This document shows, in pieces, positions 9,060 through 15,803 of a stretch of DNA of 64,000 nucleotides. The stretch covers positions 186,001-250,000 of the forward strand of contig CALJLN010000046.1 of NCBI GenBank assembly GCA_937982565.1, read 5' to 3'. Origin of the DNA: UBA2421 sp002343075 (lineage in GTDB: Bacteria > Planctomycetota > Phycisphaerae > Tepidisphaerales > Tepidisphaeraceae). The position numbers and the translations under genes are program-made. The notes under the pieces were generated by a model. The model was not told the origin of the DNA, did no database searches, and saw only the letters and a program-made list of their open reading frames with translations. Each line of letters begins with the position of its first letter. Positions within the stretch are counted from its first letter, which is position 1.

Positions 9060-9881
9060 TCACGCGTGATAAAGCACAGGATTCAAGGGCGTATCAACGA
9101 TCTCGCCGACCTTCGCGCCAGGCATCCATGCATTCCAGTCGGCATGGTGCGCCTTGTATCTCGGCTCGGCAAGGCGAATTCCGTCTTCCATGTAGATGAC
9201 AGTCATCACCGCGCGAGGACGATCGCTTCGATTCGGCCCCGCACGGTGGAAGGTCCACCCGGCGTGATAGCTCACTTCGCCAAGAGCGAACGGAGTTTCA
9301 TCCAGCGGCAATCCTGTTTCCAAAAGCGCCTTGCTGATTCTCGCCTCGCTTTCATCCGAAATCTCCAGATCGCGATGCGCCTGATACCGATGACTGCCAA
9401 TGCTAAACGCCAGCGGCCCGAGTTCGATCGGCGTGGCTTGCAAGGGAATCCAGACGGTACATGTATTGGAATTGCTCAGCGGCCAGTAGTACTGGTCGGC
9501 GTGCCAAGGCGTAACCCCGCCGCCAGCTTCTTTGTAAAGCGCCTGATCATGATACATGCGCACCCCTCGAACACCCATCAACTCCGCCGCAATCCGGGCG
9601 AGCCGCTTGCTAAACGCAAACTCCTTTACCAGATCGCTCCTGGTCCAGAGATTCATGATCTGGAGAAATGCCTTCTCATAGGTGGTGCGCTCACTCATCG
9701 GCTTGGTCTGGTTGTTTAAGCGAATGACCTCTCGCGTGATCTCCTTGCCGTAGTAATCAATCACAGCTTCGGAAAGTACGTTCTTAAGCTTGACGTACCC
9801 GTGTTCGCGGTAATTCTGTAGCTGCTCCGGCGTTAGTCGAAAGGGAGTATCGAGGTCGAGTGCGGTTTTGTCGGTATCCAT
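9060..9881 (-). CDS. Phytanoyl-CoA dioxygenase (PhyH) family Fe(II)/2-oxoglutarate oxygenase
   Basis: The 273-residue protein has the double-stranded beta-helix signature of PhyH oxygenases. The iron-binding HxD is in TPWHADQYYW, and the distal histidine lies in AGWTFHRAGPNRSDRPR, where the arginine also fits the 2-oxoglutarate site. The opening LTPEQLQNYREHGYVKLKNVL is the standard PhyH beginning. Start ATG 9881 was chosen because GGAG lies about 5 bp before it; the upstream open stretch has no such signal. PhyH proteins hydroxylate many small molecules, so the substrate cannot be named from sequence. It stands alone, transcribed toward clpC. Confidence 0.85.
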   Translation of the reverse strand: MDTDKTALDLDTPFRLTPEQLQNYREHGYVKLKNVLSEAVIDYYGKEITREVIRLNNQTKPMSERTTYEKAFLQIMNLWTRSDLVKEFAFSKRLARIAAELMGVRGVRMYHDQALYKEAGGGVTPWHADQYYWPLSNSNTCTVWIPLQATPIELGPLAFSIGSHRYQAHRDLEISDESEARISKALLETGLPLDETPFALGEVSYHAGWTFHRAGPNRSDRPRAVMTVIYMEDGIRLAEPRYKAHHADWNAWMPGAKVGEIVDTPLNPVLYHA

Positions 9882-10321
9882 GTTCGCTCCGTCTTGCATT
9901 GCCCAGGTGAATGGCGACCGGATTGTACCAAGATGTGCTTCGAGTACTCGAATGGACAAGGCCGAGTCAGGCCAATCGCTCACTCAAGCGAGCGGGCGAC
10001 AGCAGCCTGGCGGCGATTCACATCCAATCGCATGGCAGGTCGAATGAGCCAGCCTAGGCCGCTCACAGGGCTTCCGGAACGGCTTGCCGCCAGTCAATGA
10101 CTCTGCAGGACACGCCTGGCCTCATGGATGGACATGCTCACGACCCCACGGCGCAGGAAGCCTTCAAAGCCAGTTGATTGCCAGCGTCGTCTGACCATTT
10201 AACTCCAGCGTGCCTGAGGGCCTGCAGTAAGAGGCGGGGACTGGTCTCAGGCCGCTCAAGTCGTGCGTCGATCGGCTTTGGATTCGCCGTCGGGTCGCGG
10301 GAGTGACCGTGCGGTTCGGTG
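9882..10321. other. Intergenic stretch without a supported gene
   Basis: About 440 bp separate the start of the PhyH gene from the stop of the protease gene. Short frames exist on both strands but none has a ribosome-binding site or a recognisable protein. The first 60 bp presumably hold the PhyH promoter; no clear boxes are seen. Confidence 0.5.
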
Positions 10322-12130
10322 TCAATCCCCCGGCTGGGTCGCCGGCGCGGCCTCCATCGATTCGCCCGCCGATGCCACCGCATTCGCGATGTCGGCCTTA
10401 TCCACCCGAATCGCGATCACGAGAAGCGTTGCTTTCCGCGCTGTGTCGGTGAGCCTCTCGCCGTCAAACTCGCCGGTGCCAGCCGGTTCCCAATAGGCAG
10501 TTTTTGGGGCCTTGCCACCGATCTTATCAAAGAACCGCTTGATCTGCTTCGGACCCACTCCAAGCACAATCGTCATGTTATGCACCTGACGCCCGGCGGT
10601 GAGGATGGCGACGACGCGCGAGTTGCGGTCGACGATCGGCCCGCCGGAGTTTCCGTGTGTGGTGTTGAGATCCATCCACACTTCATGCTCATCGCCGTCG
10701 TTGATGCTCTTCACGCTGCCTTCAGACACCTGAAGGTTGCTCTTGGATGTGCCGGTTGTCGGATAGCCGAGCACAAGCAGGCGGGACGCCTGTTTGGGGT
10801 TATCGTCGGCGAGCTTGAGAAACGGCACGGGCGAGTCGGTCTTGATCTTCATCAGTGCAACATCTGCATCATCGTCAACCGCGATCAGCTCGGCATTCTT
10901 TTCGCTTCCATCGTCCATGCGCACGCGGAACGTGATGTTCTTCTTGATCGGCGACTTGGCATCGCCGGTGGCAACGTGATGGTTCGTGAGAAAATAGCCG
11001 TCCGGCGTGATGAAGAACCCGCTGCCGCTCCACGCCGGGCCGGCTTTACCCTCGTCAATATCGCTATCGCCGCCGGCACTGACGATCTGCGCTTCGTCGG
11101 CGGCAATCGGGCGAATGTATTGCCATGCGACTCTCGAACCCGGATCGATCCCGTGCTTGCGAGCCAGTTGCAGCGCGTCCTCAATGATTGGCTTGAGCTT
11201 CTGATTGCTCGTCTGCATGCCGCGCGGCGCCTGGGCGATGGCGTTGACAAGATTTTGAACGACATCCTTATCATCGCGAATCTTTGCGGCTTTGTACGCC
11301 ACCTGCAGGGAGAGTTCGTATCGCTTTCGGAAGTTGTAACCAATCGCGAGATTGCTCCAGCACGCCGCCGACTTGGGCTGAATCTTTGCGGCGTTCTCAA
11401 GTAGCACGATCGATTTATCCATGTACGCGAGGTTGCCGCGCCCGTCGCTTCCCATCAGACCCTTGGACAGATAGTGATAACCCAGCGCAAAGTTGGCCTC
11501 GAAACTATTGGGATACAGCTTAAGCACTTCTTCCAGCTTTTTGATGCCTTCGATCTGCTGGGTGCCCTCCAGCATGTTGGTGCCGTCTTTGGTCAGCTTC
11601 TCGACCTTCTCGAACAGCTGCTTCTTCTCGTCGCCACTGACCCACTTGCCGTTGATTTTCTCGGCTTCGTCTTTCTGCAAAGTCTGCCACTTCTCAAGCT
11701 CGGCTTTTGCGGCATCGATATCCGGGGAGGCCGGGTTGCTTTCGACAAACTTTTCCCACATCGCAACCGCGGTGATCGGGTCGTCAACTCGGTCGGCGCG
11801 CGATTTGATGTATTTGAATGCGTCCCCACCGCTCGCCGGTTTCGCCGACGACGAACCCGCCGACGAGGGCTTGGCCGCCGGCGCGTTGACGGTCGGCTTG
11901 GCACCTGCCGAGGGTGAACCCTTGCGCACTTCCTTCACCTGCGACTTCAGCAACGTCCGACTTTCACCGCTGGCGAGTTTCACCCAATAACCGTCGGGCT
12001 TGGCGATGATGGTCGTCACCTCCAACTCCGTGCCGTCGATCAGCACGATCGTATCTGCCCTCGCAAGGACAACAGAAAGGCAAAGCGCCAGAGCAACCAC
12101 CGCCGGGAGAGAGATCAGCCGTCGCGACAT
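10322..12130 (-). CDS. Secreted TPR protein with C-terminal trypsin-like (S1C) protease domain
   Basis: A signal peptide (MSRRLISLPAVVALALCLSVVLARA) leads into a short beta module (DTIVLIDGTELEVTTI), a low-complexity Ala/Ser/Pro linker (about residues 75-105), a helical region with TPR-like repeats (about 110-300; FEANFALGYHYLSKGL, AACWSNLAIGYNFRKRYELSLQVAYKAAKI), and a trypsin-like domain from about 340. The catalytic triad is readable: His in FLTNHHVATG, Asp in DDDADVALMKI, Ser in THGNSGGPIVD. No PDZ domain follows, unlike DegP or HtrA. The short beta module resembles the start of the DUF481 protein at 3134. The protein is probably an envelope protease that recognises partners by its TPR part. 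Its gene precedes nothing in the same operon; the redoxin gene upstream is 187 bp away. Confidence 0.85.
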   Translation of the reverse strand: MSRRLISLPAVVALALCLSVVLARADTIVLIDGTELEVTTIIAKPDGYWVKLASGESRTLLKSQVKEVRKGSPSAGAKPTVNAPAAKPSSAGSSSAKPASGGDAFKYIKSRADRVDDPITAVAMWEKFVESNPASPDIDAAKAELEKWQTLQKDEAEKINGKWVSGDEKKQLFEKVEKLTKDGTNMLEGTQQIEGIKKLEEVLKLYPNSFEANFALGYHYLSKGLMGSDGRGNLAYMDKSIVLLENAAKIQPKSAACWSNLAIGYNFRKRYELSLQVAYKAAKIRDDKDVVQNLVNAIAQAPRGMQTSNQKLKPIIEDALQLARKHGIDPGSRVAWQYIRPIAADEAQIVSAGGDSDIDEGKAGPAWSGSGFFITPDGYFLTNHHVATGDAKSPIKKNITFRVRMDDGSEKNAELIAVDDDADVALMKIKTDSPVPFLKLADDNPKQASRLLVLGYPTTGTSKSNLQVSEGSVKSINDGDEHEVWMDLNTTHGNSGGPIVDRNSRVVAILTAGRQVHNMTIVLGVGPKQIKRFFDKIGGKAPKTAYWEPAGTGEFDGERLTDTARKATLLVIAIRVDKADIANAVASAGESMEAAPATQPGD

Positions 12131-12316
12131 CGTCGGAACCCCTGGGTAGAGTGTGATTTCGAGCGAAAGAACACTCTTCTATGATAGACCTCTCAACAAT
12201 GCCGCACAAGCAAAATCCAGCGGCGCGTCAACAGCACCGGGTTAACGGACGATGGTCGCCGGCCGCTCGGCGGAGTACGCTCGGTAGGTTCAGTCGACCG
12301 GTTCAGTGGGCGGGTT

Positions 12317-13438
12317 TCAGTCGCGGAACAGCTCGGCAAGGTGCTCGCGCAGACCGTCTCGGGCATCGGTGCTGATGACAATTCCGTCGCGATTGATCAG
12401 AATCGCGGTTGATGGATCGGTAACACTCAACTCCTTTGCCACCGGATGCCAGCCGGGCGCACCGACGTCGAACAAGTGCGGCCAGACTACCTTCGGCGTG
12501 TCGCTCAAGAACTTTGCCAGATCCTCCACCGATTCGTCACAGCTGATGGTGACGATCTCCAACCCCTTGCCATGATACGTCGTATACAACTCCGCCAACC
12601 GTTCGCTGTGCTGCCGAGACGGTGGCCACGCAGCCACGGCGAAGTCAACGATCACGACCTTGCCTTTCCATGCATCGCTGCTGAATGGCTCGCCGGTGTG
12701 CGTCGTGCCGGTGATGGTCAGAGGCTTGCCTTCGAGCGATGCAAGCTTCAGATCCGATTCCATCTGCTGCTTGATCTGCTGCGCCATTTCCCCTTTCAAC
12801 TTTGTCGTCGCAATCGCCAGCGCGCGCTCACGAACCTGTGGCGTGGCAGGTGCCGACTCGCCCATCTGCAACACCAGCACCGCGAGATGATCATCCTCCG
12901 GCGATTTAATCGCCAGCGACTCAACATGGCTCAGCAGGCTATTCTGCAGGAGCAAGTCGCCATCAGCGCGCACCCACTGTCCATAGAGCAGCGCGCAGGT
13001 GGCACGACTGGCGACCGCACGATCGGGGTCGTTGGCCCTTGCTTCAAGCCGTGCGATCGCCTCCTCATCGTTGAACAGCACCAGCACTGCATCCACCCCG
13101 CTACGCAGGTCGGGGGCAAACTGCCGGCCCGCATCTCCCGCGGTTTCAAGTTCGTCGGCGAGGAAGAGCAGTTGTTTCAACTTCGGGATCGCGCGATCGG
13201 CGATCTCATCACGACGGCGGGAGTCGAGCAGTTCCTCCGGCGACCGCACCAGCGACCGCACCTCGGCGTTGATCTGCTGATACTCCTCAAAGATCGCATC
13301 CAGCGACCGCCGTTCGAGGCTCGGCGCGGGGGTTGCCGGGCCGGTCGTCGGCGAATCGCTTGCCCACCCGACCGGCACCTCCCCCGCCAGCCCCGCCGTC
13401 AAACCACATAACATGATGATAAACAAGCCTTTGCGCAT
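12317..13438 (-). CDS. Secreted TlpA/ResA-like redoxin-fold protein lacking the CxxC cysteines
   Basis: A signal peptide (MRKGLFIIMLCGLTAGLAGEV) is followed by a roughly 200-residue helical region with no recognised domain and then a redoxin fold (about residues 240-373). The beta-alpha-beta core GKVVIVDFAVAAWPPSRQHSERLAELY aligns with the FWATWCPPCR motif of TlpA-type thiol oxidoreductases, but the two cysteines are Ala or Trp context and Ser (W271-P-P-S-R). Other family features remain, including the LEIVTISCDESVEDLAKFL segment and the cis-Pro-like loop near DPSTAILINRDG. The protein can therefore hardly act as a disulfide exchanger; it may bind a partner or ligand. The start ATG 13438 has GAGGA about 9 bp upstream. 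It diverges from rpsL. Confidence 0.75.
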   Translation of the reverse strand: MRKGLFIIMLCGLTAGLAGEVPVGWASDSPTTGPATPAPSLERRSLDAIFEEYQQINAEVRSLVRSPEELLDSRRRDEIADRAIPKLKQLLFLADELETAGDAGRQFAPDLRSGVDAVLVLFNDEEAIARLEARANDPDRAVASRATCALLYGQWVRADGDLLLQNSLLSHVESLAIKSPEDDHLAVLVLQMGESAPATPQVRERALAIATTKLKGEMAQQIKQQMESDLKLASLEGKPLTITGTTHTGEPFSSDAWKGKVVIVDFAVAAWPPSRQHSERLAELYTTYHGKGLEIVTISCDESVEDLAKFLSDTPKVVWPHLFDVGAPGWHPVAKELSVTDPSTAILINRDGIVISTDARDGLREHLAELFRD

Positions 13439-13504
13439 GTGCCGTTGTCCTCGCCCGCAGCGGAATCTATCCGAAACATTCGGAAATTTGAATGCACCGA
13501 ATAC

Positions 13505-13533
13505 TTGCCTCCCGAACCGCAAACGCCTATATT
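13505..13533 (+). promoter_or_regulatory. Sigma-70 promoter of rpsL
   Basis: TTGCCT (13505-13510) and TATATT (13528-13533) with an ideal 17-bp spacer lie 45 bp upstream of the rpsL start. This gives a short leader of about 38 nt. Confidence 0.65.
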
Positions 13534-13578
13534 GCTCGGCTCGATTTTCGCAGAAACGTTTACGCGAGTGCTAGCGAT

Positions 13579-13950
13579 ATGCCCACAATCAACCAGCTGA
13601 TCAAGAAGCCACGCCGACCCTTGGCGCCCATTAACAAGGTCAAAGACCTCGAAGCCAGCCCGCAGAAGCGCGGCGTCTGCATTCAGGTCAAGACCATGAC
13701 CCCCAAGAAGCCCAATTCCGCGCTCCGGAAGATCGCCCGCGTGCGACTCTCCAACGGCAAGGAAGTCACCGCATATATCCCCGGCGAAGAGCACAACCTC
13801 CAGGAACACAGCATCGTGCTCGTGCGCGGCGGGCGTGTACGCGACCTCCCCGGTGTGCGATATCACATCGTCCGCGGAACGCTCGATGCACTCGGTGTCG
13901 ATGGTCGCAAGCGCAGCCGTAGCAAATATGGTGCGAAGAAGGGCAAATAG
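13579..13950 (+). CDS. rpsL: 30S ribosomal protein S12
   Basis: S12 lies at the decoding centre of the small subunit. The sequence from MPTINQLIKKPRRPLAPINKVKDL through TPKKPNSALRKIARVRLSNGKEVTAYIPGEEHNLQEHS to the basic tail RKRSRSKYGAKKGK is unmistakable. The streptomycin-relevant lysines in TPKKPNS and GGRVRDLPGVRYH carry the wild-type residues. It has 123 residues, the normal length. The frame is open upstream but ATG 13579 is the family start. A good promoter lies just upstream, and rpsG follows after 127 bp, an unusually long gap for the str operon that contains an inverted repeat. Confidence 0.98.
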   Translation: MPTINQLIKKPRRPLAPINKVKDLEASPQKRGVCIQVKTMTPKKPNSALRKIARVRLSNGKEVTAYIPGEEHNLQEHSIVLVRGGRVRDLPGVRYHIVRGTLDALGVDGRKRSRSKYGAKKGK

Positions 13951-13951
13951 C

Positions 13952-14005
13952 AGTTGCTAGTCGCTGGTTACTTGCTGCTAGTGGTCGAATTAGCAACCAG
14001 CAACT
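13952..14005. repeat. Inverted repeat between rpsL and rpsG built from the GTTGCTGGTT oligomer
   Basis: GCTGGTT (13963-13969) pairs with AACCAGC (13995-14001), and AGTTGCT (13952-13958) pairs with AGCAACT (13999-14005). The repeat unit AACCAGCAAC is the same oligomer that recurs at 14830-14894. In RNA it could form a hairpin between the two ribosomal genes. Confidence 0.5.
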
Positions 14006-14077
14006 CGCACCCGGAGTATTCCCGCCAACGTGTCGCGGGGAGAAACATCTTTCAGGAAACGGATACAGGTTTAGATC

Positions 14078-14554
14078 ATGGCATATAAAAAGTGGACAGC
14101 AAGCGAATCAATCCTCAAGGCCGACCCTCGCTTCAATAGCAAGCTCGTCAGCAAGTTCATCAACTGCCTCATGTGGGATGGCAAGAAGACCGTCGCTCAA
14201 AAGATCTTTTACGATGCGATGGACAAGGTAAAAGCCAAGCTGCCCGAACAGCAGCCACTCGAAATTTTTGAATCGGCCATCAACAACGTCAAGCCGTTCG
14301 TCGAAGTCCGATCCAAGCGCGTCGGCGGGGCCAACTACCAGGTGCCCATGCAGGTGAACAAGCGCCGGCAGCAGTCGCTGGCGTTCCGATGGATCCTCGA
14401 AGCCTGCCGTGGCCAGTCCGGCCGGCCGATGTCCCAACGCCTCGCAGAAGAATTGCTCGCCGCCCACAAAAAGGAAGGCAAGGCAATCAGCACACGGGAA
14501 AACACCCACCGCATGGCCGACGCCAACAAGGCCTTCGCCCACTTCGCGTGGTAA
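14078..14554 (+). CDS. rpsG: 30S ribosomal protein S7
   Basis: S7 binds the 3' domain of 16S rRNA and starts head assembly. Family landmarks are ADPRFNSKLVSKFINCLMWDGKKTVAQKIFYDAM, PFVEVRSKRVGGANYQVPMQVN and ENTHRMADANKAFAHFAW at the C-terminus. It has 158 residues, the usual length for the longer bacterial forms. It is co-oriented with rpsL, but an intrinsic terminator follows at once, so fusA and tuf are not part of this operon. Confidence 0.98.
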   Translation: MAYKKWTASESILKADPRFNSKLVSKFINCLMWDGKKTVAQKIFYDAMDKVKAKLPEQQPLEIFESAINNVKPFVEVRSKRVGGANYQVPMQVNKRRQQSLAFRWILEACRGQSGRPMSQRLAEELLAAHKKEGKAISTRENTHRMADANKAFAHFAW

Positions 14555-14585
14555 CCAGTTCCCGCTGCATCGAAGCAATCAATGC

Positions 14586-14625
14586 AACGACCGAGAGTCC
14601 ACCCGGCTCTCGGTCGTTTTCATTT
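14586..14625 (+). terminator. Strong intrinsic terminator after rpsG
   Basis: AACGACCGAGAG (14586-14597) and CTCTCGGTCGTT (14607-14618) form a perfect 12-bp stem with a 9-nt loop, followed by TTCATTT. It ends the rpsL-rpsG transcript. Confidence 0.85.
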
Positions 14626-14657
14626 GGAGTGGGTAATGCGCAGGTTCAACCGCGACC

Positions 14658-14677
14658 ATTGTTCCGCGCGGAACAAT
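14658..14677. repeat. Perfect 20-bp palindrome, copy 1
   Basis: ATTGTTCCGCGCGGAACAAT is its own reverse complement. Its core GTTCCGCGCGGAAC resembles a ParB-type parS site (the Pseudomonas core is GTTCCACGTGGAAC, two central bases different). A second copy follows with centres 80 bp apart, and a degenerate copy lies at 58703-58719. Confidence 0.6.
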
Positions 14678-14679
14678 TC

Positions 14680-14731
14680 GCAGTGGGCAGTGCGCAGAGG
14701 GCAGTCGGCAGTGGGCAGTGGGCAGAGAAGA
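14680..14731. repeat. Degenerate GGCAGTG oligomer repeat
   Basis: Between the two palindromes, units such as GCAGTGGGCAGT, GGCAGTCGGCAGT and GGGCAGAG recur six or seven times. It is non-coding low-complexity sequence. Confidence 0.5.
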
Positions 14732-14738
14732 TGGCACA

Positions 14739-14756
14739 TTGTTCCGCGCGGAACAA
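14739..14756. repeat. Perfect 18-bp palindrome, copy 2
   Basis: TTGTTCCGCGCGGAACAA matches the inner 18 bp of copy 1 exactly. Confidence 0.6.
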
Positions 14757-14829
14757 CGCACAACTTCCCCCGCCTAGTACTCTGGGAGGGGCCAGCGGGA
14801 GGGAAGCTCGGCGGCCCCATCAGCGCAAG

Positions 14830-14894
14830 TAACCAGCACCCAGCAACCAGTAACCAGCAACAACCAACAACCAATAACCAACAACCAACCAGCC
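14830..14894. repeat. AACCAGCAACCAA oligomer repeat
   Basis: A run of units AACCAGC, AACCAGT, AACAACC and AATAACC fills this stretch. It is the same oligomer as in the rpsL-rpsG gap and is strand-asymmetric, with almost no G or T in the plus strand. Confidence 0.55.
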
Positions 14895-15039
14895 AAGCAC
14901 TTCAAGGCACGCCAATCAGATCGATCGAGGGTGTAACCCGCTTAACAAACCGCGCGTCATTTCCCGCACATTTTCACACGTCCGCGAAAAGAAGCGATTG
15001 AAGACAGTCAACGCGTTCGAGGCCAAAACCGGAGCAATT

Positions 15040-15279
15040 GTAGATGAAGTAAATGCCGTGGGAGATGAAGGAGACGCCGTCGGAGACCACTGAAACGCCG
15101 TCGGAGATGAAGTAAACGGCATCGGAGACCACTGAGACGGCGTGGGAGATGAAGGAGACGGCGTGGGAGACTACTGAAACGGCGTCGGAGATGAAGGAAA
15201 CGGCGCGGGAGACCACTGAAACGGCGTGGGAGATGAAGGAGACGGCGTGGGAGACCACTGAAACGGCGTGGGAGATGAA
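15040..15279. repeat. Tandem array of 21-bp units of two alternating types
   Basis: Eleven complete 21-bp units run from 15040 to 15270, and a partial one ends at 15279. After the first two units they alternate strictly between type A (GGAGATGAAG then GAGACGGCG) and type B (GGAGACCACTG then AAACGGCG), giving a 42-bp higher-order repeat. Each unit ends GTG or GTC. Because 21 is a multiple of three, several frames stay open (for example ETTETAW/EMKETAW on the plus strand and SFISHAV/SVVSHAV on the minus strand), but no start signal or recognisable protein accompanies them. Confidence 0.8.
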
Positions 15280-15306
15280 CTCGCCCCCTGCAGCGCGTCC
15301 CCGTGG

Positions 15307-15325
15307 CACGGGCTTCCAGCCCGTG
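15307..15325. repeat. Dispersed hairpin repeat CACGGGC-TTCCA-GCCCGTG, copy 1
   Basis: A perfect 7-bp stem with a 5-nt loop. A near-identical copy lies at 62388-62406. In translation this element gives the spurious TGWKPVPR-type peptide that I associate with intergenic repeats of planctomycetes and relatives. Confidence 0.6.
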
Positions 15326-15803
15326 AGATATGCGTAGAGGCTTGCATAGGGCCCGCTGTACTCAGCGGACCATTCCGCGCCGCGCAGCCATGCCGGCAAT
15401 CGCCAAGGGCCAGGCGGCGACCGGCCGTCGAATAACCCCGCACCGGAACGGACCGGCCGGGCGGCGCGGTCCTTGTGATTCGAACGCGGCTCGGCGCCCG
15501 GCTGGCCGTTCAATGCTGACCCGTTATGTCGCAGAACCGCGCGGGAACGCTCGCTCTTTCGATCCCAGCGCGGGATCTCCGGCGGCGAATCTAGACTGCT
15601 GCGCGGGGCCGCTCAAGATTTGGGCTCGTGTGTGAGCGATTTCATTGGCGTCATCGGTTCAGCTTCTGCTGTTGATTCTGCGGTCGTTGCACCTGCACGA
15701 AGCGCCTCAAATTCCCAGATTCACAACTTCGTGAGAAGCGTCACAATGTATTGTCAGATATGGGGTTGCAACCATTGCGGCGGACGGGGCGTATGTATTA
15801 TGA
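15326..15803. other. Intergenic stretch without a supported gene
   Basis: Short frames occur on both strands, but none has a convincing start or product. The last 100 bp become AT-richer and probably hold the promoter of the next gene; TATTAT at 15796-15801 could be a -10 box if translation starts at 15861. Confidence 0.45.

Noticed and set aside
10319..11404. Plus-strand frame opposite the trypsin-like protease
   Set aside because: Antisense shadow; the minus-strand protein has a full catalytic triad.
15040..15279. CRISPR-like regular repeats
   Set aside because: The units are directly adjacent with no unique spacers, and no cas genes are near.
14974..15513. Open frame on the minus strand across the 21-bp array (HAVSFIS repeats)
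   Set aside because: Frames stay open only because 21 is a multiple of three; other frames are also open, and there is no ribosome-binding site or known domain.
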